A DNA stretch of 59,248 nt from Rubrivivax sp. (GCA_021297985.1 JAJTGU010000033.1:1-59248), one strand, 5' to 3'. Positions 7,770-16,840 are shown, numbered from the stretch's first letter. Numbers and translations: made by a program. Notes: generated from the sequence alone by a model not told the origin.

Positions 7770-8834
7770 ATGCCCTTGGTTTCGATGCGCCAGTTGCTCG
7801 ATCACGCTGCCGAGAACGGCTACGGAATTCCGGCCTACAACGTCAACAACCTCGAGCAGGTCCAGGCGGTGATGCAGGCGGCCAACGAGGTCGGCGCGCC
7901 GGTGATCCTGCAGGCCAGCGCCGGTGCCCGCAAGTACGCCGGCGAGAGCTTCATCAAGCACCTGATCCAGGCCGCCACCGAGGCCTGGCCGCACATCCCG
8001 CTGGTGATGCACCAGGACCACGGCACCAGCCCCAAGATCTGCCAGGGCGCCATCGGTCTGGGCTTCGGCAGCGTGATGATGGACGGCTCGCTGATGGAGG
8101 ACGGCAAGACGCCGGCCTCGTTCGACTACAACATGCAGGTCACGCGCAAGGTCGTCGACATGGCCCATGCGGTCGGCGTCACGGTCGAGGGCGAACTCGG
8201 CTGCCTGGGCAACCTGGAGACCGGTGATGCCGGCGAGGAGGACGGTGTCGGCGCCGAAGGCAAGCTCGACCACAGCCAGATGCTGACCGATCCCGAGGAA
8301 GCCGCCGTCTTCGTCAAGGCGACGCAGCTCGACGCGCTGGCCATCGCCATCGGCACCAGCCACGGGGCCTACAAGTTCAGCCGCAAGCCGACCGGGGACA
8401 TCCTGGCCATCGGCCGCGTCAAGGAGATCCACAAGCGCATCCCCAACACCCACCTGGTGATGCATGGCTCGTCCAGCGTGCCGCCGGAGCTGCTGGCGAT
8501 CATCAACCAGTACGGCGGCAAGATGAAGGAGACCTTCGGCGTGCCTGTCGAAGAGATCCAGGAAGCGATCAAGCACGGCGTGCGCAAGATCAACATCGAC
8601 ACCGACATCCGGCTGGCGATGACGGGCGCGGTGCGCAAGTTCATGGCCGAGAACCCCGACAAGTTCGACGCCCGCGAATGGCTCAAGCCCGCGCGCGAGG
8701 CGGCCTACCAGGTCTGCAAGCAGCGCTACCTGCAGTTCGGCTGCGAAGGCCAGGCGGCCAAGATCAAGCCGCTGACGCTGGAGCAGGTGGCCGTGCGCTA
8801 CGCCAGCGGGGAGCTGGCGCAGACGGTGAACTGA
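7770..8834 (+). CDS. fba: Class II fructose-bisphosphate aldolase, Calvin-cycle subtype
   Basis: This 354-residue zinc aldolase interconverts fructose-1,6-bisphosphate with dihydroxyacetone phosphate and glyceraldehyde-3-phosphate, and sedoheptulose bisphosphate in cbb systems. Recognisable blocks are [27 protein letters not shown] (zinc His), [21 protein letters not shown] and [23 protein letters not shown] is in the C-terminal half. These match the Fba/CbbA subtype of betaproteobacteria. The ATG at 7770 has GCAGGAG upstream. No other cbb or glycolytic genes are adjacent, so this is probably the housekeeping aldolase. Confidence 0.97.
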   Translation: MPLVSMRQLLDHAAENGYGIPAYNVNNLEQVQAVMQAANEVGAPVILQASAGARKYAGESFIKHLIQAATEAWPHIPLVMHQDHGTSPKICQGAIGLGFGSVMMDGSLMEDGKTPASFDYNMQVTRKVVDMAHAVGVTVEGELGCLGNLETGDAGEEDGVGAEGKLDHSQMLTDPEEAAVFVKATQLDALAIAIGTSHGAYKFSRKPTGDILAIGRVKEIHKRIPNTHLVMHGSSSVPPELLAIINQYGGKMKETFGVPVEEIQEAIKHGVRKINIDTDIRLAMTGAVRKFMAENPDKFDAREWLKPAREAAYQVCKQRYLQFGCEGQAAKIKPLTLEQVAVRYASGELAQTVN

Positions 8835-8845
8835 ATCCGGATTGC

Positions 8846-8866
8846 GGCGCGTCCAAGGCGCGTCCA
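8846..8866. repeat. Short 11-bp tandem repeat between convergent genes
   Basis: GGCGCGTCCA occurs at 8846-8855 and again at 8857-8866, with a degraded third copy at 8868-8875. It fills most of the 46-base gap between the stops of the aldolase gene and the convergent PEP mutase-family gene. It has no hairpin with a T-tract and its role is unknown. Confidence 0.6.
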
Positions 8867-8880
8867 GGGCGCACCGTGGT

Positions 8881-9708
8881 TCAAGGCCAGGCGGGCAGCA
8901 AGGCCGCCAGTTCACGGCTGGTGATCGCACCGGCCAGGGCCGTGGCCACGTCGCCTTGGGCCAGGGCTTGTGCCGAGTCGCGCAAGGCGCGCAGACTTTG
9001 CCGGTACAGCGCGCCGCCCAGGCTCAGCCGGCGCACGCCCACCTGTTCGAGCGTCGCTGCCGACACCGGACCGCTGGCCGGGCCGACGACCACGTTCACC
9101 GGCCTGGGGGCGACCGCCTTCACGACGGCGCGGATCGCGTCCAGGTCCGGCAGCCCGGGCGCGAACAACACGTCGGCACCCGCTTCGGCAAAGGCACTCA
9201 GGCGGCGGATCGTGTCGTCCAGGTCGTAGGGACCGGGCTTCAGGTAGTTGTCGGTGCGGGCGGTCAGCACGATGCGGCCACGCGCCACCTGCGCCGCGCG
9301 TCGCACGCGTGCCACGGCCAGGTCGAAGTCGTGGATCGGCCGCGCCGGGTCGGCCGTCGTGTCCTCGATGCCCAGGCCGGCCAGGCCGGCGGCGATCGCG
9401 GCCTCCACCGTGAGTGCGCAGTCTTCGGGGTCGGGGCCGAAGCCGTCTTCCAGGTCGCCATTGACGGGCAGCCCGCTGATGTCCGACAGCAATGCCGCGT
9501 TGGCCACCGCCGCCTCGCGGCTGACGGCATGGACGCCGTCGGGCCGCCCGAGCGCAAAGGCGATCGCGATCGAGCTTGAACCCAGGGCCTGGAAGCCGGC
9601 CTCGCGCAGCAGCAGCGCGGACATGCCGTCCCAGGCGTTGGGCATGGTCAACAGGCCCGGACCCTGGTGCAGGGCCAGGAAGCGTTCGTAGCGTTCAGTG
9701 GGGTGCAT
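8881..9708 (-). CDS. Isocitrate lyase/PEP mutase-family protein
   Basis: This 275-residue TIM-barrel protein belongs to the isocitrate lyase/phosphoenolpyruvate mutase superfamily. Visible marks are the N-terminal FLALHQGPGLLTMPNAWDG, the metal-loop region PVNGDLEDGFG, the GIEDT segment and RIVLTARTDNY. It lacks the KKCGH motif of true isocitrate lyase. It may be an oxaloacetate decarboxylase, 2-methylisocitrate lyase-like or C-C lyase enzyme; the substrate cannot be told from sequence. The ATG at 9708 has AGGAG eight bases upstream, and a TACAGT -10-like box lies at 9736-9731. It is divergent from the oxidoreductase gene. Confidence 0.85.
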   Translation of the reverse strand: MHPTERYERFLALHQGPGLLTMPNAWDGMSALLLREAGFQALGSSSIAIAFALGRPDGVHAVSREAAVANAALLSDISGLPVNGDLEDGFGPDPEDCALTVEAAIAAGLAGLGIEDTTADPARPIHDFDLAVARVRRAAQVARGRIVLTARTDNYLKPGPYDLDDTIRRLSAFAEAGADVLFAPGLPDLDAIRAVVKAVAPRPVNVVVGPASGPVSAATLEQVGVRRLSLGGALYRQSLRALRDSAQALAQGDVATALAGAITSRELAALLPAWP

Positions 9709-9784
9709 GACGGGCTCCTGAAGATGGCGCACTGTAGACCCGGCCTTGCGGCACAGTCGGCGTCCTGTTGCAGAGACTTTGGCC

Positions 9785-10813
9785 ATGACAACCCCCCAAA
9801 CCTTGACCTTGGGCGTGCTCGGCTGTGCCGACATCGCGCGTGGATTCGTGCCCGGCGTGCAGCCAAGCGCGTCGGTGCGGGTCACGCACGTCGCCAGCCG
9901 CGACGCACACAAGGCGCGGGCCTTTGCCGCCGAGTTCGGCGTGCCGCAGTGGCACGGCAGCTACGAGGCGCTGATCGACGACCCGACGGTCGATGCGCTG
10001 TACGTGCCGCTGCCCAACCATCTGCATGCCCCCTGGGTGCTGCGGGCGCTGGCCGCAGGCAAGCACGTGCTGTGCGAAAAGCCGCTCGCCTTGAACGAGG
10101 CCGAAGCGCAGGCGATGTTCGACACCGCAGCGCGCCATGGCCGCGTGTTGCTCGAGGCCTTCCCGTTCGTGTTCCAGCCGCAGACGCAGCGCCTGCATGC
10201 CCTGCTGCGCGAAGGCCGGCTGGGCGAGCTGCGCGCGATCCAGGCGAGCTTTGGTTTCCCGCTCGCGCGGCCGGGCAACTACCGCCACGATCCGGCACAA
10301 GGCGGCGGCGCCTTGCTGGACGTCGGCTGCTACCCGGTGTGTCTGGCGCGGCTGCTGTTCGGCACCCGCCCGCTGGCGGCCAGCGCGGTGGCGCATTGGG
10401 GTCCTGCGGGCGAAGACCGGCGCCTGGCCGCGACGCTGCACTTCGCGGGTGGGGCTTCGGCGCAGATCCTGTGCGCTTTCGACACCGCCGTGCACCGCCA
10501 TGCGATGGTCGTCGGCAGCGCCGGCGTGGCCTTCACCGACTACCAGAACCACATCGCCCCGGATCGACCCGGCCTGCTGCGTGTGCGCAGTTCACCGGGC
10601 TGGGACGTGCCGCTGCAGGACGAGCCCTGCGAGCCGGCCAACGGCTTCAGGCGCGAGGCCGAGGCCTTTGCAGCCCAGGTGCGCGGCGCCGGCCAGGACC
10701 TGGCGATGCAGTCGCTGAGCCTGGACGTGGCGGCGACGATGGACGCGCTGCGGCTGAGCGCGCAGCGCGGCACGCCGGTGGAGCTGCCGGTGCCTAGAAC
10801 CGACCTTCGATGA
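9785..10813 (+). CDS. Gfo/Idh/MocA-family oxidoreductase
   Basis: This 342-residue NAD(P)-dependent dehydrogenase has an N-terminal Rossmann fold (LGVLGCADIARGF, where the usual glycine motif is relaxed) and the family motif CEKPLALNE near residue 105. The substrate-domain core is ALLDVGCYPVCLARLLFG. The arrangement resembles dihydrodiol or xylose dehydrogenases. The GCYP motif carries the position corresponding to the catalytic dyad region. The ATG at 9785 follows a GAGACT box by about 9 bases without a ribosome site, so the leader is very short. The last 20 bases overlap the convergent outer-membrane protein gene. The substrate is unknown, presumably a sugar or cyclic polyol. Confidence 0.88.
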   Translation: MTTPQTLTLGVLGCADIARGFVPGVQPSASVRVTHVASRDAHKARAFAAEFGVPQWHGSYEALIDDPTVDALYVPLPNHLHAPWVLRALAAGKHVLCEKPLALNEAEAQAMFDTAARHGRVLLEAFPFVFQPQTQRLHALLREGRLGELRAIQASFGFPLARPGNYRHDPAQGGGALLDVGCYPVCLARLLFGTRPLAASAVAHWGPAGEDRRLAATLHFAGGASAQILCAFDTAVHRHAMVVGSAGVAFTDYQNHIAPDRPGLLRVRSSPGWDVPLQDEPCEPANGFRREAEAFAAQVRGAGQDLAMQSLSLDVAATMDALRLSAQRGTPVELPVPRTDLR

Positions 10814-11642
10814 CCACCTGCGGGCCGTTGAAGCGGGTGTGGAACTCGCTCGTCACCGGCACCGCGAAGATGAAGCCGATCAGCCGCGGCTCGGCGCGCA
10901 GGTTCAGGACGCGCCAGCCCAGGCCCAGGCTCAGCTGGTCGGCAAACTGCCAGACCGCCATCGCCGACACGTCGTTGACGGCGCCGTTGCCGTCGCTGTT
11001 GTCGATGCTGCCGACGTAGGCGCGGCCGGTGAGGCGCCACTTCGGGGCGATTTTCAGGTGGCCGTACAGGCCGGCCAGCGGCATCACGACGCCGTCGCTG
11101 CGCACCCGCTCGGTGGTTCCGGCATTGGCGTTGGCCGGCCGGCCACGGACCGTCAGTCGCTGGTCGACCGACGCGCCACCGAAGGCAATACCGAACTCGC
11201 CTGCCTCGCTGCGCACGAGCGAGAAGCCGGCATTGACGCGGGTGTAGGTGAGACGGCTTTCGCTCGTCATCGCGGCGCCCTGCGCGAAGTCGACGCCGTC
11301 GAAGCGGATGGCCCGAGGCAACGCCGCGCTGCCGCCGCGGCGCAGCTGCAGGTACTCGAGCTCCAGCCGCCAGCGCTCGCCCAGACGCACGCCGAAGGCA
11401 AGGTTGCCGACCAGCTTGCGGTCGTCCTGGTTCAGGTCGCGCTCGAGGTCGATCGTCGTGCCACGTGGGCCGTTGAACGACTCGTCGATGCGCGCCGTCG
11501 ATTCGATCTTCGCGGCGTGGCCGATGGCCTGCAGCCAGACCCGGGCGCCCGGGTCGGTGCTCTGGGCCAGTACGGGTGCGCCCACCATGGCCACCAAGGC
11601 GGCAGCCACGGCCGCCATCCGGCATTCATGTCTTGTGTGCAT
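10794..11642 (-). CDS. Outer-membrane beta-barrel protein of unknown role
   Basis: This 282-residue protein begins with a signal peptide (hydrophobic AAVAAALVAMVGAPVLAQ, cleavage after about residue 27). Amphipathic strands alternate afterwards with loops and periodic aromatics (WRLELEYLQL, LTYTRVNAGFSLV, KWRLTGRAYVG, LSLGLGWRVLNL). It ends VVIEGRF with a terminal Phe, the outer-membrane insertion signature. Strand number looks like about 8-10. I do not recognise a named family; it resembles generic outer-membrane barrel proteins. The stop overlaps the 3' end of the convergent oxidoreductase gene by 20 bases. Confidence 0.75.
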   Translation of the reverse strand: MHTRHECRMAAVAAALVAMVGAPVLAQSTDPGARVWLQAIGHAAKIESTARIDESFNGPRGTTIDLERDLNQDDRKLVGNLAFGVRLGERWRLELEYLQLRRGGSAALPRAIRFDGVDFAQGAAMTSESRLTYTRVNAGFSLVRSEAGEFGIAFGGASVDQRLTVRGRPANANAGTTERVRSDGVVMPLAGLYGHLKIAPKWRLTGRAYVGSIDNSDGNGAVNDVSAMAVWQFADQLSLGLGWRVLNLRAEPRLIGFIFAVPVTSEFHTRFNGPQVVIEGRF

Positions 11643-11719
11643 GTCAGGTGTCCTCCACAGGCCGCACCGAGGTGGCGCGGCCGATGGCCGGTTTTACACC
11701 CGCGCACCTGCGACCCGCC

Positions 11720-12394
11720 TCAGGCCGCCGCGGGAGCCCGACGCCGCCGCTGCATCGCGGCGACACCGGCCAGGCCCCCCAGCATCAGCGCCCAGGTGGT
11801 GGGCTCGGGCACCGGCGCGAGCGCGAAGTTCGTTGCGCTGAAGTCGTCAAGCTGGCCGATCGCGTCGGCGCCGCTGGGGTTCAGCACGCGGGCCAGGATC
11901 GACAGGTCGCCGGTGGCGCTGTTGAGGTTGCTCGACCAGACCAGCCGGTTTACGCGCAGGCCGCTGTTGTGATAGATGAAGAAGCCCGGGCCGTCGGTCT
12001 GCACCTGGCCGGCGATCAGGTTGGCCGCACTGCCGGCATTGAAGGGTGTGGCCGGGTTGCCGTCGTTGTCGGTGCTCTGCAGGACGATGACGTTGAAGCC
12101 GCTGGCCGGGATGCCGGCAGCCGCCGCGCTGATGAAGCTCAGCGGCCCACCGGCACCAAAGGCCGGGTGGGTGAAGACGAACCGGTCCTGGGCCAGATCG
12201 AAGGCCGGCAGCTGCTGCTCCAGGCCGCCGAAGACGGTGCGAACGCCGTCGTTGGGGTCGGCGACCGAGCCCTGGAACGGCGCGGTGGCAAACAGAACGT
12301 CGGCGGCTTGTGCCGGTGCCAGCGCAGCGAGGCTGGCGACGAGCGCGGTGCCGAGGGTCAAGGCAAGGCGGGGGGTCGGGTTCATGCGGTTCAT
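11720..12394 (-). CDS. PEP-CTERM sorting-domain protein
   Basis: This 224-residue exported protein has a signal peptide (residues ~1-31, ALAPAQA) and ends with the tripartite PEP-CTERM signal: VPEPTTWALMLGGLAG, a hydrophobic segment, then an RRRR cluster. Such proteins are processed by an exosortase and delivered to the cell surface or extracellular matrix. The central domain (about residues 32-195) has beta-rich sequence and no family I recognise. The ATG at 12394 is chosen because AGGAG lies 10 bases upstream; the next ATG, 9 bases on, is too distant. No exosortase gene is in the window. It is divergent from an ECF sigma gene. Confidence 0.88.
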   Translation of the reverse strand: MNRMNPTPRLALTLGTALVASLAALAPAQAADVLFATAPFQGSVADPNDGVRTVFGGLEQQLPAFDLAQDRFVFTHPAFGAGGPLSFISAAAAGIPASGFNVIVLQSTDNDGNPATPFNAGSAANLIAGQVQTDGPGFFIYHNSGLRVNRLVWSSNLNSATGDLSILARVLNPSGADAIGQLDDFSATNFALAPVPEPTTWALMLGGLAGVAAMQRRRRAPAAA

Positions 12395-12589
12395 GGGAAA
12401 GTCACTCCTGGTGGGTTCTCGAGTTCGAACAGTGGGGTCTTGATGCCGGCACGGCGCTGAGCGGCACTGAAGGTCGCTCGTTTCTGCCAGCCGCGACCAC
12501 TTACGAGGGCTGGCGCGAATCCGGACGCAAAACCCGCTCAAAGCCGACGCCACGCGGTGGTTGAAGCGCTGGCGCGGCGGGTCGCGGCC

Positions 12590-12595
12590 TAGACT
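12590..12595 (+). promoter_or_regulatory. Candidate -10 box of the ECF sigma operon
   Basis: TAGACT inside CCTAGACT ends 10 bases before the sigma-factor ATG at 12606. No ribosome site lies in the gap, so the leader would be only a few bases. A TTGAAG at 12561-12566 is too far upstream (23-base spacer) to be a convincing -35. Confidence 0.35.
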
Positions 12596-12605
12596 CGCGG
12601 CCACC

Positions 12606-13229
12606 ATGACCCGTGACCAACCCGCCGATCCCCAGCGCGACAGCGTGGCCGCGCCGGCCGATCTGGCCGGCCTGATCGCGCGGGTGGCGCTGCGCGACGC
12701 GCGGGCCTTCGAGGCGCTGTACCGCGCCACCTCGGCGCACTTGCTGGGCATCGCCTGGGGTGTGATGCAGCAGCGCGAGCGTGCCGAAGACGTGCTGCAG
12801 GAGGCGTTTCTCAACGTCTGGCATTCGGCGGGCAGCTACAACGCCGGCCTGGCGACGCCGATGACCTGGCTGATCAACATCGTGCGCCACAAGGCGATCG
12901 ACCGGCTGCGGGTCGGCGTGGCGCTGCGCCAGGCCACCGTCGCGCTCGAGGACGGCCAGGCCGAGGCCCTGCCCGACTCGGCCGAGCGCCAGCCCGAGCA
13001 GCTGGTGCACCAGGCCTTCGTGCGGGCGCGCATCGACCGCTGCATGGACGACCTGGCCGCCGGCCAGCGACAGGCGCTGGCGCTGGCCTACTTCCGCGGC
13101 CTCGTCCACAGCGAGATCGCCGAGACCCTGGGCGCGCCGCTGGGCACCGTCAAGGCCTGGGTGCGCCGCGGCAGCGACCGGCTGCGCGAATGCCTGCAAG
13201 CTGCCGGCCTGGGCGGGGGTGCAGCATGA
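12606..13229 (+). CDS. ECF-type RNA polymerase sigma factor
   Basis: This 207-residue sigma-70-family protein contains only regions 2 and 4. Region 2 is visible in FEALYRATSAHLLGIAWGVM and RAEDVLQEAFLNVWHSAG, with the -10 recognition part in TWLINIVRHKAIDRLR. Region 4 helix-turn-helix is LALAYFRGLVHSEIAETLGA then GTVKAWVRRG. It most resembles SigK-like factors with RskA-type anti-sigmas. Its stop overlaps the anti-sigma start (ATGA), which is standard for a sigma/anti-sigma pair. The divergent PEP-CTERM gene 211 bases away is a candidate target. Confidence 0.93.
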   Translation: MTRDQPADPQRDSVAAPADLAGLIARVALRDARAFEALYRATSAHLLGIAWGVMQQRERAEDVLQEAFLNVWHSAGSYNAGLATPMTWLINIVRHKAIDRLRVGVALRQATVALEDGQAEALPDSAERQPEQLVHQAFVRARIDRCMDDLAAGQRQALALAYFRGLVHSEIAETLGAPLGTVKAWVRRGSDRLRECLQAAGLGGGAA

Positions 13230-14005
13230 ATCTGCTGATCCCGACCCGGCTCGACGCGCTGGCCCGCGACTACGCGCTCGGCACGCTGACCGGCGGCGCG
13301 CGTCGTCGCTTCGAGCGCCTGCTGCACGAAAGCGCCGCCGCCCGTGCCGCCGTCGCGCGTTGGCAGGCAGAGTTGGCGACGCTGGCTGCCGCAGTGCCGC
13401 CCCTTCAGCCGCGCGAGAGTGTCTGGCAGGGGCTGGAGCAGCGCCTGGGCCTGACGCCTGCGGCGCCACAGGCGACCCCGCAATCCGCTGGAACGAGGGC
13501 CGCCGCTCGCGCCGAATCGTGGTGGCAGCGCTGGTGGGGCGGCGCGGCGTCGGGCCTGGCGGCCGGGGCGCTGGCGGCGGTCGTGGCCAGCGTGGCATTG
13601 CTGCAGGCCAATCCGGGCTGGATCGGCCACGAGCCGCTGCGCGAGGAGCTGCCGGCCAGCTACGTCGGCCTGTTGTCCGACCCTGCCGGCCAGCCGGTGC
13701 TGCTGCTCAGCTCACGCCGCCATGGCCAGGTGCTGACGGCCAAGTTGCTGCGCCCGTTGGTGCCTCCGGCGGGCCGCACCGGGGTGCTGTGGGCCTATCC
13801 GAATGACGGCTCGGCGCCGTTTGCCGTCGGCAGCCTGCCCGCGACCGGCACCGGGCGCATCGCGTTGCCGCAGACCTCGGAGAAGCTGTTCTTCAAGGTC
13901 GCGCGGCTGGGCGTGAGCTTCGAGCCGCTGGCCGCCGGCGCCGCACTGCCGGCCGCGCCCAGCGGCGAGCTGGCGATCCAGGGCCCCTGCGTCAAGCTGT
14001 GGTGA
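13226..14005 (+). CDS. Membrane anti-sigma factor (RskA-like)
   Basis: This 259-residue protein has an N-terminal anti-sigma domain (RLDALARDYALGTLTGGARRR, residues ~7-27), a single membrane helix near residues 108-128 (AASGLAAGALAAVVASVALL) and a periplasmic RskA domain. The periplasmic part contains LLSSRRHGQVLTAKLLRPL and LWAYPNDGSAPFAVGSL. It is expected to hold the adjacent ECF sigma factor at the membrane until a signal triggers release. The ATG at 13226 overlaps the sigma stop. The final 14 bases overlap the convergent kinase gene. Confidence 0.92.
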   Translation: MNLLIPTRLDALARDYALGTLTGGARRRFERLLHESAAARAAVARWQAELATLAAAVPPLQPRESVWQGLEQRLGLTPAAPQATPQSAGTRAAARAESWWQRWWGGAASGLAAGALAAVVASVALLQANPGWIGHEPLREELPASYVGLLSDPAGQPVLLLSSRRHGQVLTAKLLRPLVPPAGRTGVLWAYPNDGSAPFAVGSLPATGTGRIALPQTSEKLFFKVARLGVSFEPLAAGAALPAAPSGELAIQGPCVKLW

Positions 14006-14912
14006 GCGTGCCAGCGTCCAGCGTGTGGTTCTGCGGCCCGCGGCTGGCGATCTTGATGGCGCCCAGCCGGTTGGCCAGCACGACGCAGCGCTCCAGCGTC
14101 CAGCCGCGCTCCAGGCCGTAGAGCAGGCCCGATCGGAAGGCGTCGCCGCAGCCGGTCGGGTCGACCACGCCCTGGGCCACGACACCCGGCACGTGGCTGC
14201 GTTCGCCCTGCTGCCACAGCTCGCAGCCCTCTGCGCCCAGGGTCACGATGACGCCGGCGATGTTCTCGCGGCGGGACATCTCGGCCAGTGTCAGGCCGGT
14301 GCGGTCGGCCAGCATCTTGGCCTCGTAGTCGTTGACGGCGACCCAGCGCGCCATGCCGAGCATCTCGCGGTGCTGGTCGCCGTCGAACTGCGGCAACTGC
14401 TGGCCCGGGTCGAAGATGAACGGAATGCCCGCGGCGTGCATCTGGTGGGCGTGCTGCCACATCGCCTCGCCACCGTCGGGCGCGATGATGCCGATCGCCA
14501 GGTCGGGCCGCTCGGTCTTGCCCGGCACCGCGATCATGTGGGCGTGGCTCATCGCGCCGGGGTGGAACGCGGTGATCTGGTTGTTGTCGCGGTCGGTCGT
14601 GATGTGGCACTGCGCGGTGTGCAGTTCCGGGTCGCGCCAGATCAGCGAGGTGTCGGCACCCCAGGACGCGATGCGTTGCTGGTACTCGCCCCCGTCGACG
14701 CCGAGCGCGGCCAGGATCACCGGTGCGCCGCCCAGCAGTTGCAGCGAGTAGGCGATGTTGCCGGCGCAGCCGCCCCATTCGCGGCGCAGCGTCGGCACCA
14801 GGAAGCTGACGTTCAGGATGTGCACCTGCTCGGGCAGGATCTGCTCGGCAAAGCGCCCCGGGAAGGTGGTGATGGTGTCGAAGGCGAGCGAGCCACAGAT
14901 CAGCGCGGGCAT
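13992..14912 (-). CDS. PfkB-family carbohydrate/nucleoside kinase
   Basis: This 306-residue ribokinase-fold protein has the PfkB N-terminal region (ICGSLAFDTI, GGCAGNIAYSLQLLGG) and the C-terminal signature DPTGCGDAFRSG with catalytic D257. The sequence resembles the group annotated as adenosine kinase-like or sugar kinase in betaproteobacteria. The substrate (adenosine, ribose or another sugar) cannot be set from sequence. It lies downstream of the DUF3426 gene on the same strand and is probably in the same transcript. Its 3' end overlaps the convergent anti-sigma gene by 14 bases. Confidence 0.9.
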   Translation of the reverse strand: MPALICGSLAFDTITTFPGRFAEQILPEQVHILNVSFLVPTLRREWGGCAGNIAYSLQLLGGAPVILAALGVDGGEYQQRIASWGADTSLIWRDPELHTAQCHITTDRDNNQITAFHPGAMSHAHMIAVPGKTERPDLAIGIIAPDGGEAMWQHAHQMHAAGIPFIFDPGQQLPQFDGDQHREMLGMARWVAVNDYEAKMLADRTGLTLAEMSRRENIAGVIVTLGAEGCELWQQGERSHVPGVVAQGVVDPTGCGDAFRSGLLYGLERGWTLERCVVLANRLGAIKIASRGPQNHTLDAGTLTTA

Positions 14913-14937
14913 GGAGGGTCCAGTTCGGGGCAGAGGG

Positions 14938-15879
14938 TCAGGGGTAGAACAGTTCGACGGTGTAGCCGCTCACCGCCGGGGCCTCGCGTCCGAGTTGCAG
15001 CACGGCCTGGATCGGCAGGTCCTGTCCGGCGGCGATGGTGGCAGCGGCGAGTCCGAGTTCGGTGGGCGACAACACACGCCGTGCGACGAGCCGGCCTTCG
15101 CCGTCGGTCAGGCTCAGGTCCAGCGCCGGCAAGGCCAGGGCGATGTCGGCACGGTTGCGCAGGGTCAGCGAAAGCTTGTAAAGGCTTGATTTTTCCACGC
15201 GCAGCAGGCCGCTGGCCTCGACGCCGAGGTCGGCGATGCGGCGAGCCGGTCCGATCGTGCACTGCAGCACGCCGCAGGCGGCCAGAAGCGCCGGCTTCAG
15301 CGCCGGAGCCCGGGCGGCGATCGTGTCGCGCCAGGTGTAGACGGCCTGGGCGCCGAGCAGCGCTGCAAGCAGCACGCTCAGTGCGGTGACGGTCAGGCGC
15401 AGCGGCCGGCTGCGCCAGCGCGCCGCACGGTCGGCCTGCCGCACGAAGCGTGGCAGCGGCGCGGTACGGGCATCGGCCTCGGCGCGTGGCTCGTTGTCGG
15501 ATGCACGGACCGCTGATTCGGCCGGCACCGCGGGCGGCCGAGCGATCTCGCCAAAGGGCGCCTCGGCCTGCTCATCCTCGAAGCGGTCGAAGGCCGTTTG
15601 CGCAGGCTTCAGGATCGGCGCAGGGTCGTGGTCGGGTTCGGGCGCGGGCTCGACACGAGGCGTGGCGGCCAGAGGTTCCAGCGGCGACGCTGGCGGTGGC
15701 GTGGGGGTCGCGGCCGGGCTCGCCGGCGACCGGGCGTCGAGGTCGACGAAGTTCTCGACCGCATTGAACACCGCGGTGCAGCGGCCGCAGCGCACCCAGC
15801 CGTCCGAGACCTTGAGCTGGTCCGGCACGACGCGGAACACGGTGCCGCATTCGGGGCAGCGGGTGGCCAGCGAACTCAT
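14938..15879 (-). CDS. DUF3426 zinc-ribbon membrane protein
   Basis: This 313-residue protein starts with an MJ0042-type zinc ribbon (CPECGTVFRVVPDQLKVSDG, then VRCGRCTAVFNA). A long Pro/Ala-rich acidic linker follows (residues ~45-155). A basic stretch leads into one membrane helix near residues 171-190 (LTVTALSVLLAALLGAQAVY), and the C-terminal ~115 residues are the DUF3426 beta domain. It is a common betaproteobacterial companion of prmA. Function is unknown. The ATG at 15879 lies 27 bases past the prmA stop, in the same orientation. Confidence 0.9.
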   Translation of the reverse strand: MSSLATRCPECGTVFRVVPDQLKVSDGWVRCGRCTAVFNAVENFVDLDARSPASPAATPTPPPASPLEPLAATPRVEPAPEPDHDPAPILKPAQTAFDRFEDEQAEAPFGEIARPPAVPAESAVRASDNEPRAEADARTAPLPRFVRQADRAARWRSRPLRLTVTALSVLLAALLGAQAVYTWRDTIAARAPALKPALLAACGVLQCTIGPARRIADLGVEASGLLRVEKSSLYKLSLTLRNRADIALALPALDLSLTDGEGRLVARRVLSPTELGLAAATIAAGQDLPIQAVLQLGREAPAVSGYTVELFYP

Positions 15880-15906
15880 CGTGCCGGGGCCTGCGTCGTC
15901 AGGCGG

Positions 15907-16833
15907 TCAGGCGGCCGCGCGGCCATCGGCACGGTGTGTGCCCATCAGGATCCAGCCGTCTTCCCGGTCGAGCACGGCCAGGCGCTGCCAGGGGGCATAC
16001 GCGGCTGCGATGTCCTCGGCCTGGCGCTCGAGCAGTCCCGCCAGCAGCAGCCGGCCGCCCGGGGCGAGGTGGCCGCACAGCAGCGGCGCCAGCAGCTTCA
16101 GTGGCATTGCCAGGATGTTGGCGACGACGAGCCCATAACGCCCGGCCGGGGCACCGATGGCCTCGGGCAGGCCGACGGTCGCCAGCGCAGCGGCATTGGC
16201 CGCCGCGTTGTCGCGCGTCGCGGTCACCGCCGCCGGGTCGATGTCGACCGCGTCCACCGGCGTGGCGCCGAACTTGGCCGCCGCAATGGCCAGGATGCCC
16301 GAGCCGCAGCCGTAGTCCAGCACCGGGCAGGGCAGGGCGGCGGCTTGGGTGGCCAGCCAGCGCAGGCACATGCGCGTGGTCGGATGGGTGCCGGTGCCGA
16401 AGGCCAGCCCCGGGTCGAGGCGGATCGACACCTCGGCGGCATCGGGCACCGCATGCCAGCTCGGCACGATCCAGAAGCGCGGCGTCACCGGCACCGGCTC
16501 GAACTGCGATTGCGTGATGCGCACCCAGTCCTGCTCGGGCACCTCGGCCAGGGCCTGGATCGCGAGTCCGCTGTCGGCGTGGTGGGCCAGCAGCCAGGTG
16601 GCGGCGGTCTCGGCGGCTTCGGCGTCGTCGAACAGCGCCTTCAAGCGGCTGCGCTGCCAGCCGGCGGCCGGGGGTGGCATGTCGGGCTCGCCGAACAGGG
16701 CGCTCTCGGCCTCGGTGCCGGCGTCGGCGTCCTCGACCGACACGGCCAGTGCCTCCAGCGTCTCGACGAGGTCGTCCGACACCGCCTCCACCGCGGCCTG
16801 CGGAAGCGTCAGCAGCAACTCGACCAGGGCCAT
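15907..16833 (-). CDS. prmA: Ribosomal protein L11 methyltransferase
   Basis: This 308-residue SAM-dependent enzyme trimethylates several amino groups of ribosomal protein L11. The N-terminal substrate-recognition domain covers about residues 1-120. The linker and catalytic domain show LDPGLAFGTGTHPTT and the SAM motif VLDYGCGSGILAIAAAKFGA. Post-motif VDAVDIDPAAV binds the ribose, and LVVANILAMPL matches the NIL(A) catalytic region. Length is normal. It is 7 bases after accC on the minus strand, so it is part of the acc operon. Confidence 0.96.
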   Translation of the reverse strand: MALVELLLTLPQAAVEAVSDDLVETLEALAVSVEDADAGTEAESALFGEPDMPPPAAGWQRSRLKALFDDAEAAETAATWLLAHHADSGLAIQALAEVPEQDWVRITQSQFEPVPVTPRFWIVPSWHAVPDAAEVSIRLDPGLAFGTGTHPTTRMCLRWLATQAAALPCPVLDYGCGSGILAIAAAKFGATPVDAVDIDPAAVTATRDNAAANAAALATVGLPEAIGAPAGRYGLVVANILAMPLKLLAPLLCGHLAPGGRLLLAGLLERQAEDIAAAYAPWQRLAVLDREDGWILMGTHRADGRAAA

Positions 16834-16840
16834 CGCGCGG

